Source: Drosophila persimilis
Lineage: Eukaryota > Arthropoda > Insecta > Diptera > Drosophilidae
Length of the DNA stretch: 64,000 nt
Direction of reading: 5' to 3'
NCBI RefSeq assembly: GCF_003286085.1
Contig: NW_020825353.1
Location: forward strand, 248,001 to 312,000
Below are positions 13,927-25,575 of the stretch, in pieces. Under the pieces are notes generated by a model, which ran no database searches, had not been told where the DNA came from, and saw only the letters and a list, made by a program, of their open reading frames with translations. Every line of letters starts with the position of its first letter. Within the stretch, counting starts at the first letter, position 1. The position numbers were made by a program, and so were the translations under genes.

Positions 13927-14081
13927 GCTATAAGCATTTCGATTACTTTTGAGTCAGTACAACAAACTTCGGGCTTCTCTCTCTCATCAAACATGGCGTC
14001 ACCGTGCACCTTGATGTTTAATGTGTCATTCGTTCGTTGAGGTGGCTTGTCATTTGTCAACACTGTCACTCTACCATACTT

Positions 14082-14570
14082 CCGGCCTCCAGAACTAAAT
14101 GGATTCGAGAATATGCCTCGTTTAATAGTGCCTGGTGCACCTTCACATTCGAATGATCAGGAATTCATATCCGAGCCCCTACGAAAAGATACCCAGCAGT
14201 CAGATAAAAATTAAATTAGTTGGAACAAGAGATCGATGATACCATATCGACTGATGAATTCGATTACTTCAAGGACCATATGACGATCTACAATATCTAC
14301 ATATATCACATATACACCCTTCACACACAAAAATTCACACTCATAAAAATGTAACTCACTCACATACCAAATCTTTTAGAAGTGAATGTCATACGAGTCC
14401 TGATAACGTGAGTACAAAATCTCTATTCTTCACATTTTTTTCGCATCTAATCTGTCCTTCAGCCCCGCAGATACGGATGTGGCATCAGAACGGTAAGCGG
14501 CAACGCGACGACGGCCATGCTGCATATTAAAATTGGCGACGAGAATGTAACGATTCAAAATCCAAATATG
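14082..14570 (+). pseudogene. Degenerate duplicate of the nxf 3' end and host-gene exon junction
   Basis: From about 14082 the sequence repeats, in the same order and orientation, the end of the nested NXF gene at about 20146 (shared CCTCCAGAACTAAATG, then GAGAATATGCCTCG). It continues through the NXF 3' region (shared CTTTTAGAAG-type segment), the host-gene donor (shared GTGAGTACAAA, 14407 against 20585), the small intron (shared CATCTAATC), and the start of the large host exon (GTAAGCGGCA...ATGCTGCA against GTCAGCGGCA...ATGCTGCA near 20707-20731). The copy has indels and stops and cannot encode either protein. It lies about 6 kb upstream of the source, with the ZAD gene between. Confidence 0.75.
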
Positions 14571-14614
14571 TACACAACTGAAGAAGTTGGGAAACAAATA
14601 ATATTTTACATTTT

Positions 14615-14620
14615 TTATTT
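14615..14620 (-). terminator. AATAAA polyadenylation signal of the ZAD gene
   Basis: TTTATT on the plus strand reads AATAAA on the minus strand, about 60 bp after the stop of the ZAD zinc-finger gene. Confidence 0.6.
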
Positions 14621-14681
14621 GAACTTAAAGCATTATTCTCAGAAAACGGTGTTTCTCTATAGAGAGTGACAAATGGGATGA

Positions 14682-16338
14682 CTATCCGTCCTTGTGAATG
14701 CATGCGCTTCTGGAGGTATTCCTACTCTCAATACTTTTTTGGTCCTTATTGTGGATGGCCATGTGTCTATCCAGGGTTTTCTGCAGGCTAAACCTCAGGT
14801 TACAGATCGGACACGGGTGCAGAGCCTCCACCTTCTCCATCACCTTTGACGAGGATCTGTGCAATCGCATATGATATTTAAGGCCGCGTAAGCTGTCGAA
14901 GCCCTTGGGGCAGTGGGAGCACTTGTACGCCCGATCTCTATTGCTTGCATGCCACACAATATGTTTCTGCAGCGATTGGTTGGAGGCGAAGGCCTTTTCG
15001 CACTCGCTGCACCTGTAGGGCCGCTCGCCAGTATGACTGCGAATATGGGATTTGAGATGATGACTGTGCTTGAAGTCCTGCCCACAGACAGCGCACTTGA
15101 AGGGCTTCTCGCCGGTGTGGACGCGTAGATGCTTTTTTAGATTGGCGCTAACGAAAAATGATTTATCACAGTCGCTGCACTTGAAGGGACGATCCTCGTT
15201 GTGGACACGAAGATGGGTTATTAGATGCTGATTCTGGACAAATGTCAAGCCACAGATGTCGCAATTAAACGGTCGCTCTCCTGTGTGCTGTCGCATATGT
15301 GTCCTCAGATTGGCTTTCTTGGTGAAGGCCAAAGGGCAATTGACACACTGAAAGGGTCGCTCGCCATTGTGCTGCTTTTGGTGGTCCTTCAAATTCCTCG
15401 GCAGGTAAAATGCTTTCTGGCACTGTAAGCACTTATATGGACGCTCCTTGCCATGGGTAATCAAATGCGCCTTGAGAGCCGTTCTCTGGAAATATGTCTT
15501 CGGGCAGTGGGAGCATTGATAGGGTCGCTCGCCGGTGTGCGTGCGCTTGTGTATTATTAATTGGGCGCTGCTTCTGTAGCCCTTGCCGCAGGTCTCGCAA
15601 AGATGGGATCGCTCAAACTGTTTCTTGTGTGCGGCCATGTGCTGGGCCAGCGTGTACTTTGACTTCAGAGTCAAACCACACTCGGAACACAGCAAAGAGG
15701 TGGATTGACTTATCCTCGAATCGGTCTCAAGAGCAACGATCGACTGCTTATTTTCATCTCGCAATCCGTCTGGCTCCTCCTTCATTTCAACCATCTCCTG
15801 TCTAACCCTCTGTATTTCTGCAACCAAGAGAATTCTTTATAATACAATGTTATGACGTCTGCTTTGCCCTACCCTGATTTCCCTCAACGTGGGGACAGGT
15901 TTCCTTTGCCAACTCCAACCGATCCGCTACCTCATGCGTCTCTGACAAGCCTTCCTTTATATCTAGCTGCCCTTCGAAGCCAGCCTCTTCAAAGGGTATC
16001 TCACTGGGTGGCCTCTCATCTTCGCTGTTGTGTGCCTCATCTACAAACTTGTTCTCTGCAACGCGTGTGTTCAGCAGGAGCTGAGACAAGAATCGATAGC
16101 TCTCCTCACACTTCATCTTGAAGCTAAAGGCACTTTTTGTGGCCAGTATGCAGGCCAGGCAGGCACACTGCGGCAGTGCATCCCGTTTAACCTGGCAGTC
16201 CTCGCTCAAAAGACCATTCAACATTTCAGAAATGCTCGAACCCGTAGTCTCCTTGCAGAAGATATCCTCGCATGTTACCGAGTTGTTCATGCAGAAACGA
16301 CATTGTTGCGTAGTGCTGGACTCTATGGCACGTTTCAT
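14682..16338 (-). CDS. ZAD domain C2H2 zinc-finger protein, eleven fingers
   Basis: Two exons on the minus strand, 16338-15873 and 15817-14682, with a 55-bp GT-AG intron splitting a Glu codon; product 533 residues. The start is the ATG at 16338. Residues about 13-90 form a ZAD domain: C13xxC16 and C60xxC63 are the likely zinc ligands, and ZADs mediate dimerisation of insect zinc-finger proteins. An acidic linker follows (residues about 95-180). Eleven C2H2 fingers then run in tandem, most joined by TGE(R/K)P-type linkers; the first, ninth-to-tenth and last joints are irregular. This is a nuclear DNA-binding protein, probably a transcription factor or architectural protein; the target is unknown. 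ZAD genes are a large, fast-evolving insect family and I cannot name this one. It is divergent from the gene starting at 17330 and shares a promoter region with it. Confidence 0.9.
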
Positions 16339-16694
16339 CCTGTTGAAGAAGTTCAATTGTAAACAAAATCAAAAGAGGGAATGTTTATGGTAAGTAACAG
16401 TGTCAGTGTGGACGTATTTGCACCGATTAATAGCATTAACAGCTGCCCGCCATACATAACGATAGTTGAAATAATCTGTAGTCACCGATAGCGTAAAAGT
16501 ACCCGTGACTACAAATGGTCGTTGTCCACTACACTTCAATTAAGACTTTGAGACCAAATATAAAAACCTTTTTAGCGAGGATTTGTACATAGAAACGATT
16601 AAGTTTATTTTTTTAATTAAGATAAATTCATATCCTAACATAATAATTTTCCATACATGAACAACACTTAACCTCTTCGTGCTAACAGCTGTCG

Positions 16695-16715
16695 CTATCG
16701 ATTTGGCTATCGATA
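16695..16715. promoter_or_regulatory. DRE (TATCGATA) in a divergent promoter region
   Basis: A perfect TATCGATA at 16708-16715, with a near copy (GCTATCGAT) about 14 bp upstream and an adjacent AACAGCTG. In Drosophila this palindrome binds DREF and marks housekeeping promoters. It lies between the ATGs of the ZAD gene (16338, minus) and the large host gene (17330, plus), so it may serve either or both. Confidence 0.6.
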
Positions 16716-17329
16716 AATCAGAATAAAATCTCCGTTACACATAACATAGGCTTGTTTGCTGTGCATTTAACATTTAGATGCATTTAGAAAATGAAACATA
16801 TTGATGAAAAAACCTAAAAATGAAAACAGTCCGTTTTGGTTGAAAACGCATCACACGAAGCTGTAGCCTGTATAGCATTTATTTTTAACTCACAACTATG
16901 GTCGTGCGTCACTACTTAAAGGTATCCGTGACAAGTAACAGGGTTCAGCTCTCATTCATCTCTATGTTTTAACCAGTGATCTCTGCTGCGACGAAAAAGT
17001 GATTCGTAATTTTGAATGGACAATAAAAAAGGGTATGGACACTAGGCAAAAGCAGCCAAGCAAATTGCAAGGTTTGTACGAACCTCACCTCGCGTGCGAA
17101 GACAACATACCAAGGTATTCAAGGTATATTAGGCAAATGGGGTTGATTTCCCCTTGCATGCGCTGCATTTTCTGGGCCGTGTTGCCTGTTGTCCACACCC
17201 TCTGTTTCCTGTAATCTGTGACGACCAGAGATAGAGTTTATGTGTTTATGTTTCGTTTCTTGCAATGATTTAAGTGTAATTGCTATAAAGTGTATCAAGC
17301 TAAGCCTAAAGTTTTACTCATCGCTGGAC

Positions 17330-20300
17330 ATGGATATACTGGACATCGATGAGGCATTAAAGGATGATTCATCTATGTAAGTAATGCAGTGGTGTTGTTG
17401 TTGCTGCTAATGGCTAATGGCACAGGCCACAGAAAGAGCAGGAGACATCATGCTATAAATACTTATGATACTCCTTGGCAGATTCCTGGCGGATAAGAAC
17501 CACGACGATGTCTCCAATATACTTCAGCAGTGGAAAACGAATAATCAGCCTCCGCTGTATTCGCAGTACAACAATGAGCAGGGTAAGCCTCTTATACATA
17601 CCTATGCATAGTGCATTGCACACACACACTCGTATGCCCATATGTGTGTAAATAAGTACGAGTGTGTACACATGTCCATGCATTCATGTGCAGTTGCGCT
17701 TTCTAAAAACAAATTTGGGTTAAACTGGCGGCTACGTTGACAATATTTGGACTATATGAAGTGGGCCGCTCGCTTCCGTACTTTCCGTGGTCGTCCAAGT
17801 GGTTTTCGCCATAATTGGCAAGCGCCAATGTTATTGTTGCGGTAATTAATCAACTGACACACACAGACTCACATCCATATGCGGTACATGCTGGACAGCT
17901 GTGCGTGGTCTGGGGAAAAACTGGCCACGCAAATATGGCTAAAATCTTGTGTAATAAGTAAATAATCCATGAATCTCATTTACTTCCTCTGCGACAATAC
18001 GAAATGATCAAGAGCAAAAATTGTACAAAATCTACTCTTCAAATGGATAGCTTGGCTTTGTGTGCTCGCAATTAGGTTGAAAATCGTGCGAGCGGCCGGT
18101 TCAAAGAAGGTAGAATGGTACCCCATATATTCGCACTTATGGTCTTATTCCGCTACTCTTCAGGACCTCACTAGTCTTAAATATATGATATATACAAATC
18201 CAAACTACAATATATATGTATTTCTCTCGATCACAATGCCTGCTTTTTCCATAAACGTTTTATATGTGGTTTCAATTTCTAAGTAGTGGATTGAATTTAA
18301 AACAAAAAATACTTTGGGCTCCCTTATGGTATTATTTAGGAGCATTAAGTGTGCCCATGCATTAGAATCTTGCTGCCATTTGACAACCCTTCCATTAACC
18401 GTAATTTCTTTGACACACATACTTTCGAGTTTTCTGTTTGCGACGCCTGTTTTTCTGCGAAATTATCGTTTTTTGGTTTAATAAAATAAACGATGAAGGT
18501 CCCAACCAGTGAAAAAATAAATATAACGGCGGATCGCCTTGGGGTGCAAATGAAAGCACAACTGCATACCGGCCTGAGCCACATAAAGAAAAACTTACAA
18601 GACAAGAAAATGTTGAACGCGTACGCAGAAGCTCTGATGGCCGCCTCTTCACACGTGACTGCTTCACTCATCCTTGAAAAGCTAGATCGCATTTGCAGTC
18701 AATACCGGACGACTAACAAAGCCATCGTGAAGTGGACCACGGTGGAAATGTCACGCTGTGGGGACGTCGCTGACGCGGACATTTTCCTGGCCCTCAAATA
18801 CCTGGTAACGCCCGAGACGCTCGAACCTTTCAATTACAAGCGCAATGGCTCACGCGGATCCTTTTCATTGGACAACCTTTTGACTGCCAATCGAGTGAAG
18901 CGGCTGCAGACAAAATTAAATTTGATTTTTAGCTGCCAGAGAATTCAGATACGCGTGATTGAGGGCATACCCGAGCACACTCTGAATGCTGTAATTACTT
19001 CAGAATTCGAGGCGGCTGCCAAAGATGCTTTGCATTCCTCCTACGACGACGCCACTCGCACTCTCAACCTTTCGCGTTTTCACGCCAAGCCGGAACTGGG
19101 CGTTCACTTTTGCCCCTTGTACGTGGACAAGTTTTTGGTGGGCGTTCTGCGTTTAATATCCAAAGAAACGCCCCAGGTGTCTAAGATCGTTCTCAGCGAC
19201 AACTACTTGTGCTCGCTGAAGGCATTTAGTGAGATTCCTAATGGATTGTTAGCCGGCTTGGATTGCCTGGATATAAGCAGCAACAAAATTGGCGATCTAC
19301 GCGATCTGCAGTATCTGGCCAATCTGAAATTGAAGAGTTTAATCGTACAGGGCAATGGGGTGGCTAATCTGAAAAATGATATTCTAGCCATTCTTCCCCA
19401 ACTCCAGAACCTGCAGGGATGTCGCCAATCGCAGAACAAGGAGAACGTTTCTATGGGTCGGCCAAAATTGAAGCTGTTCGGGAGTGCAGTACCCGAAAAC
19501 TTCGTCAATACCTTTATCAAGGATTTCTACCAGTTCTTCGATCATCCCGACCAACGCTCCCAGCTGGAGCAACGCTACCATGAGTTGGCCACGTTCTCTT
19601 TGAGTGTGCCGGACACGATGAAGCACGTCTTAGCCTACAGGCTCTACAATCGCAATTGCAAGACCCCACAATCTGCATTTGCCCGCTCGGCAAAGCTGCA
19701 GGTTGGTCCTAAGGCTGTGGTCCATGCTCTGGGTCGCTTGCCCAAGATGGAAACATATCTCCAAGGTGTCAACGTAGATGGACAGATGTCCACTGCTCAT
19801 GTGCGCATTTTCACCATAACTGGCCGCTTTATGGAATACAGCTCCACTGGCCGTGATCTGCGTAACTTCCAGCGCAGCTTTGTATTGGAACTGCAGGAAT
19901 CATCTTCCGTCTGGGTAATAAAAAACGATATGCTCTGCATCATTCCACTCATTGAAGGAAAGTCTGTTGAGCGGAACATTAAGGCTTTGAGTGAGTCCCA
20001 GGTGGATTCTGGCCTGGAAATGGCTGCGCAGATGGAGAAAATGAACATCAAAATGGCAACGCCACCCCTAATATCAACTATTCCCAAAAGCTTGCGCGAA
20101 GAAACTATACTCAAAAAAATAAAGGCAGTGCCTCCAATACTTCCGATCCCGCCTCCAGAACTAAATGAATTCGAGAATATGCCTCGTTTGATACTGCGTG
20201 GAGCACGTTCACATTCGAATGATCAGCTACCAGATAAAAATGATGTTTCTGACTTGGAAAAAGAGATCGATGATACCTTATTGACCGATGATTCCGATGA

Positions 20301-23300
20301 GCTCATCATCAATGAAGATGTGCTCTTCGCCGAGTGTGATCTATAACATCATTAATTACTTAATAATTTCTTAAATACAAATACACACACAAACACACAC
20401 ACACACACAGTAGTACACACAAACACGCAAGCGCTCACATAATTATATAAAAGAAAAAAGAAGTCGTCAGTTCACCCAACGAATCCTTTAGAAGCTAATC
20501 ATCATTATTTTATTATTTCCCTCAAAAGCCTACAAACACAACTCGAAGACCTTCACCCGCCCCAAGCGACGGAATCTGGATTTCGTGAGTACAAATTTTC
20601 TTGAATTTTTCATGCCAAAGCTATGAAATGTCATCTAATCCCATATGTATTCCTGCAGGTCCAAAATGCATCTTCGATCAACGAGAGCGGCCCTGGCACA
20701 GGAGCGGTCAGCGGCACACCGACGATGCTGCAGCTGGAAATTGGCGGTCTGGTCACCACGAACATGCACAAATCCTTCCTGCAGGACACATCGCCGCCGT
20801 CTTCCATTTGCTCTTCCATGAACACGGAGAGGATGAACAACTCGCTGATCACCTCGGCGGACTTTAGCAATCTCAACTTTCTCCAATCCACAATCAGTCT
20901 GCAGCAGGAACTGAGCCTCACTACCACTCTGATCAACCAGACGGACAACGGCATAAACGGGGGGCTAGTTAATGGAGGTGGAGGGGCCGGCTATACGCTC
21001 AGTGACATGATCAGAGATCGCAAGGCCCTAGAATCGCTGACAATGTGTGAAGAGGATGGCACTCTGATCAAGGACTCGCACATTGGACAGACCGACGAGA
21101 TCTCGTTGACACTGAGCAAGACCGCTTCCGGCTGCAGTACAATGGACAACAGCACGGAGAGCATGTCCAACCCCTTGGCCACAGATCGCACTATCCTGAT
21201 GCCTGCCGTCCCTGCTGTCTATGCTCCTGCCCTGTCCGTGGTCCTGGGCGAGGAAATGATCGGCGATACAACGTTCAATCTGGTGGATAGTCTTACCACT
21301 TGCACGCCCATGCTGCAATCCGAGTCTGAATCCCTGTCGGTCGATGGCAATACCACCTTCAAGCGGGTGGCGGCGACACCAGCTTCTACTTCAGTCACCG
21401 CTTCGTCGGATGAGACGCAGATTTTGGCTGGTCGCCAGATGAACACAACCTTTACGGATGGGTGCAATACTCCAGAGGGCCGGTGCGAGACGCCCGAAAA
21501 TATCGACAGGAAGCTGGCCTCTCTGACAATGGAATCATCCACGCCACTGACCACAAGCATCCGCTCCCACTACTACCACAATAACAATAACAATAACAAC
21601 AACAAGCAGGGATACACGCCCACTCTGAAGGGGCGAGGCGGGATGGTTGATGTAGACATGAACTTGTCACCCATTGTAGGCCACACGCCCCAGAAGGGCG
21701 CCGGAGCCGGTGGGCGGCTGAACAACACCTTTGAGACGGTGGCCAAGGCAGCGGTGCCATTCGATGGGGAAAAGTTTGTGTTGGACACAATGGAGATATT
21801 GGAGCAGATCGAACAGCCACTGGATGGAACATACAGCTTGCAAATGTCCGAACAGCACAGGCAGATGCAGTGCGTGATGGATCTGGCCGAGGCAGAGGTG
21901 GAAATGCTGGCCCAGCAGGGCGATGAAGAGCAGTTCGAGCACATGCTGGCCGAGCTGGGAAAGGTGAATGCCCTAAACGAAACTCAGCTGAAGATGCAGA
22001 AATCGCTGGAGACCATCAAGCGACGTTTTCACAGGGATGAGCCGGAGGCAGAAGCAGGCGAGCAGCCCGAACAACAGCACCAGCAGCCGGTGGAGAAAGC
22101 AGAGACCACCCCCACCCTCAATCAGAGCCACTCGAGCAACAGCAGCAGCAGTGCAGGCGAGCGTCTCCTGAGCCGTCGCAGTCGCCTGTATGACGATGTC
22201 AATCTCAGTGGCATGCATGGCAGCAACGGGAGCTCTGCCAGCTGCAACTCCGCTTCGTTTATAGTGCAGCGCAGGGAGATGCCTCAGGAGGAGCAGGCAG
22301 CGCCCGACACAGTGCCCAAGCCGGAGGAGGAGGAGCAGCAGCAGCAGACCAGCTATAAACTGGCCGAGCGCCGTGAACGAGACCGCGACCGTTTCAAGAC
22401 CATCAAGATAACGAAGGAAATGCGGATGCGGGATGATTCGCAACAGGAGATAATAGTGCCTTGTATAGACGATGATCCACAGCAGCAGCTGGCGGAGGAA
22501 CAGACGGAAGGGGAAGATCTGCCAACGCAGAGACAGGGTTCTGAGCCAGGCCGTCTGTCTCGCCGAGATCAGAACCCCTCCGTTTACTACAACAACAGCA
22601 ACAAAGCGGAAAGTAGTTCGAGCAACTATTTGACCTATAAGAAGCCCAAAGAGAAATCTCTGCTCAATCGTCGCCAGGTGCCTCAGGAGGCACAGATAGC
22701 AGAGAAATCCTCCACCGCCTCCACTCTACCCCAGCCGCGTTCCCTCTCTCGACCACGCTACATCAGTGGCCTGCAGAAATTCTCGATGGTTAGCAAGGCC
22801 ACATCCGCCGGGGCCGGACTGAATGCCACTCCAGCCGCTGCTGCCCCGACTACGGTCACAGCGACAGCCACATCGAGTGGCGAGCTGAAGAGTCCCATGG
22901 GCACTAAATCCAAGTCGTTCCACAATCTATCCTCCACCATGAGCGGCATTGGTGCTCCCAGACCTAGTTTGGGTGGCGGATTACGTCGACCGGGTCAACA
23001 GCCCAGCAAGCTAATGGGCGGACTCCGTGGACCCGTGCAAGCACAGGAGGTGGGTGCACAGTATGTGGCAATAATCAGTATGACAGATATTTCAATTGTT
23101 TTTTGTTTGTTGTGTGGCATGCTCTCTTGCAGGATGAAGCGGCCGTGTTCAAGGTGCCCAAGTTGGTGAGCGGATTGCGTGGCCCGCCGCTGGCAGGTGC
23201 AAAACGAACTGTGGGCAATGGGCTGGCCCGTCCCTCGTCGGGATATTACAGCCTGAGCGTTAAGACTGCTCCAGAGGCAGAAACTCCAGAGGTTAGTCCA

Positions 23301-23619
23301 TGTCCTTCTTCTATCTACGTATATGTTTTGATAATTCCCAAATGAAATTCATTTGGGTCTTTTACAGAGCCTTTCGTCGGCATCGTCGCGCGGCAGTCTC
23401 TATGGCTATAAGGACAACAGCAAGAGTGCTGCTGCTTCCAATGGCGGAAATGTTCCTCAGCCGAATTCCTCACACATGTTCGATACCCAGGTGCTCTCCT
23501 CGAAGCTGACGCAAGTGACAACGGGCGGCACGGGCATACCGAAGCCATCGGGTCTGCGGCCGCCCTCGCAAATGAAACGCAGTGGCCTGCCACGACCCTC
23601 TAGCATTGTTAGGCGTTAG
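17330..23619 (+). CDS. Large EB1-binding-type protein, candidate Sentin (short spindle 2)
   Basis: Six exons join in frame: 17330-17376, 17482-17582, 20529-20584, 20659-23049, 23133-23291 and 23368-23619, giving 1001 residues. The start MDILDIDEALKDDSS is a short acidic helix-like segment. The large exon is Ser/Thr/Gln-rich and mostly disordered, with an Asn run, Gln-rich patches and a helical acidic region around residues 440-540. The C-terminal 250 residues are basic, Pro/Gly/Ser-rich, with repeated LRxP/LRGP and RPS motifs. They include a TGIP at residue 973 followed by KPSGLR, and SGLP at 990, matching the S/T-x-I-P pattern that binds EB1 at microtubule plus ends. Basic Pro/Ser context around such motifs is typical of plus-end trackers. 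Sentin/ssp2, the fly EB1 cargo of about this size, is the best candidate, but I rely on motif logic. The second intron hosts the NXF gene on the same strand. Confidence 0.7.
18493..20346 (+). CDS. nxf3: NXF-family nuclear RNA export factor, nested and intronless (nxf3-like)
   Basis: A single open frame of 617 residues from the ATG at 18493, wholly inside intron 2 of the surrounding gene and on the same strand. Order of domains: an N-terminal region without a clear motif; a region about 133-215 in the place of the RNP-type RNA-binding fold; leucine-rich repeats about 217-310 (KIVLSDN, LDCLDISSNKIGDLRDL, KLKSLIVQGN); then an NTF2-like domain about 336-495 (FVNTFIKDFYQFFD, then the ITGRF and SFVLELQ strands), which in this family pairs with Nxt1/p15. 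The last 120 residues are Pro-rich then acidic, and I see no UBA-like TAP-C domain for FG-nucleoporins. Absence of introns suggests origin as a retrocopy. Drosophila has four NXF genes; nxf3 fits the location, but the paralogue call is less sure than the family. Its 3' end is the source of the duplicate at 14.1 kb. Confidence 0.72.
   Translation: MKVPTSEKINITADRLGVQMKAQLHTGLSHIKKNLQDKKMLNAYAEALMAASSHVTASLILEKLDRICSQYRTTNKAIVKWTTVEMSRCGDVADADIFLALKYLVTPETLEPFNYKRNGSRGSFSLDNLLTANRVKRLQTKLNLIFSCQRIQIRVIEGIPEHTLNAVITSEFEAAAKDALHSSYDDATRTLNLSRFHAKPELGVHFCPLYVDKFLVGVLRLISKETPQVSKIVLSDNYLCSLKAFSEIPNGLLAGLDCLDISSNKIGDLRDLQYLANLKLKSLIVQGNGVANLKNDILAILPQLQNLQGCRQSQNKENVSMGRPKLKLFGSAVPENFVNTFIKDFYQFFDHPDQRSQLEQRYHELATFSLSVPDTMKHVLAYRLYNRNCKTPQSAFARSAKLQVGPKAVVHALGRLPKMETYLQGVNVDGQMSTAHVRIFTITGRFMEYSSTGRDLRNFQRSFVLELQESSSVWVIKNDMLCIIPLIEGKSVERNIKALSESQVDSGLEMAAQMEKMNIKMATPPLISTIPKSLREETILKKIKAVPPILPIPPPELNEFENMPRLILRGARSHSNDQLPDKNDVSDLEKEIDDTLLTDDSDELIINEDVLFAECDL
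20381..20410. repeat. (CA)n-rich microsatellite behind the nested NXF gene
   Basis: CA-rich tract in the 3' region of the NXF gene and in intron 2 of the host gene. The equivalent place in the 14-kb duplicate also has CACA-rich sequence near 14316-14340. Confidence 0.7.
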
Positions 23620-25210
23620 GATTGCCACCTACCACGACACGCACCTCGCGATGGTTTTCATGCCCGTATCCGTAAACTAACCATTTTTTGTTTGTGTATT
23701 TTTTGTTCCGCTCTCTTTATGTTTATGTATTATCCATCGATCCCACAACACATTTCCCAATAATCCACTTGCCTAGAGATTTCGAAACACTACCATTTAT
23801 GTTTATGAATTAATATAACGAAAATGAATGCATTTAGTTGAAAAGCAGAGCAGAAGCAGAAGCAGAACATGGCGACTTATAAAAGATTAAACAGACAAAC
23901 ACGTAAACATAAACATAAACATATACCCTAATTAGTATAGAAAAAATACACACACACACACACAGACACACCCGAACTTTGCCTTACGAATTATTAGAAA
24001 GAAACAAAAAAAAAACAAACAAAATAAAAAGAGACGAAACGAGATGATGAACGAGAGAGAGAAGATTGTAAACGAGAGATGAGATAAATAGCTGTATATT
24101 TTTGTAAAATCAATGCAAAAATTCTATAAACGTTATTTGCTGTGAAGCGTTTTGAGTGCTGCTGCAAAAGTTAGAGAAGAAGCGAATCGAATAAAGATTA
24201 CTATAATTAATACAAATATACAATAAACTCTGCTCAGTGGCCGCACTGGACCACAACATTAACAAAAGGAAAGAAAACAAAACGAAACGAGGAAAAGAAA
24301 AGAAAAGAAACGTAACTCTAAGAAAAGAGTATTGACGAAACGTGTTATAAATCGAACTTATATTATTGTATAACATTATCACATATATATATATATATAT
24401 ATATATTTGCAAGTATAAACAATATAAAGAACACTAAACGACATCAATATGGATTGTCTACTCAGATATTTGTACGAGAGGACTTATCAATTATCGACTG
24501 TTTCTATTTTGATAAATTTCAAACTACATTGTCCCCCTACTCTCAATGAAAAGCCATCATAAAATGTTTTTTTTTTGTTTTTTGTAAACCATCGAAGCAT
24601 ATTCATTTTGAGTGAATAGAGTTTGAATCATTTTTGTAGCTATCCACGTGAAATGGCATAATAAAATCAATTGCTAGCTAGCAATGCAAAAAGTATAAAC
24701 CCTGGGCGATCTATCGACTAAAGCTTTTGTCCATCCCACATATGCATATCCTAAGTTAAGTTTAGTCATGGCCTAACCCTAATGTAGCCTTAGTTTAACC
24801 AAAAGTGTTGTATTGGTTCACACCATGTTCATGGTAGTCATCTTATCTCATCTCCCCCACTCATCGTATTAACATTACTAGCCCAAACAACCAACATTAT
24901 TACTCCCCCCAAGTACTCTGTATCCTAGCGCTAACCCATTTAGCTTTAGCCGGATTAGGTGATGATGTTTTCCTGGATCGAATTTAGTTAGCCTCTAAGA
25001 CCTACTCTGGGCTATTACTTATTTTTGGCAACGCTTTCGTATGAACCCCACAACGCAAAGGCCAGTTTGGGTCAGTTTGGCTCGTGATCCGTCTGGGATT
25101 GGCCATAGTATTTGATTAAGAATAAAACCAACCGTTCCAGCAAGTCTTTTTTGACCAAGCCAGACTTTCAAATAAAAACCACAAAAATTGTGCTACAATA
25201 TGTTTGAAGA
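23620..25210 (+). other. 3' UTR and flank of the EB1-binding-type gene
   Basis: No coding frame. AT-rich sequence with CA (about 23950) and TA (about 24383-24406) arrays and several AATAAA signals (near 24188, 24222, 25124 and 25170). The last lies just before the convergent small secreted gene, so the 3' UTR could be up to 1.5 kb. Confidence 0.5.
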
Positions 25211-25256
25211 TTGTTTATTTTATTGTTGGGCTACTTGATAATTATGTCTAGCATTT

Positions 25257-25526
25257 TTAGCCAGTGTATTTGCAGATGCCCCACTTGCAGTTCGTCATCG
25301 TGTTCGAGGCCGGGCGACACCAATTGTTCTTCCAGGAGCAGTATATCACCTTGGGTGGAGCCGTTGTTGTTACGCTCGAAACTGTCGTACTAGATCCTGC
25401 GACGGGTGCAATTGTTGTGGTACTTGACGCCACTGGAACCACATAGACAACGCGCCTGATTTTGAATCCCGACGCGGCCTGGATAAGGACGAGAGCAGCC
25501 AAAGCACAGATCACAAAGTATTTCAT
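25257..25526 (-). CDS. Small secreted Thr-rich peptide with a Cys/Trp C-terminal motif
   Basis: Single-exon frame of 89 residues. It starts with a strong signal peptide (KYFVICALAALVLIQAASG), has a basic stretch (KIRR), a Val/Thr/Ser/Pro-rich middle that could be O-glycosylated, and a compact tail YCSWKNNWCRP...NCKWGICKYTG with four cysteines. The ATG at 25526 lies about 50 bp behind a TATAAATA box at 25576-25583, and AATAAA follows the stop by about 40 bp, so it has the parts of a compact, strongly transcribed gene. The architecture resembles fly salivary, cuticle or reproductive-tract secreted peptides. I do not recognise the family. Confidence 0.75.
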   Translation of the reverse strand: MKYFVICALAALVLIQAASGFKIRRVVYVVPVASSTTTIAPVAGSSTTVSSVTTTAPPKVIYCSWKNNWCRPASNTMTNCKWGICKYTG

Positions 25527-25575
25527 TATTGCTGTTGTCTCGGTGGGTTATGTCTTCGATCTTTGATGCCACGGG

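Noticed and set aside
14840-15805. Other frames across the zinc-finger array
   Set aside because: They are shadow frames of repeated C2H2 fingers; periodicity of the fingers keeps several phases open.
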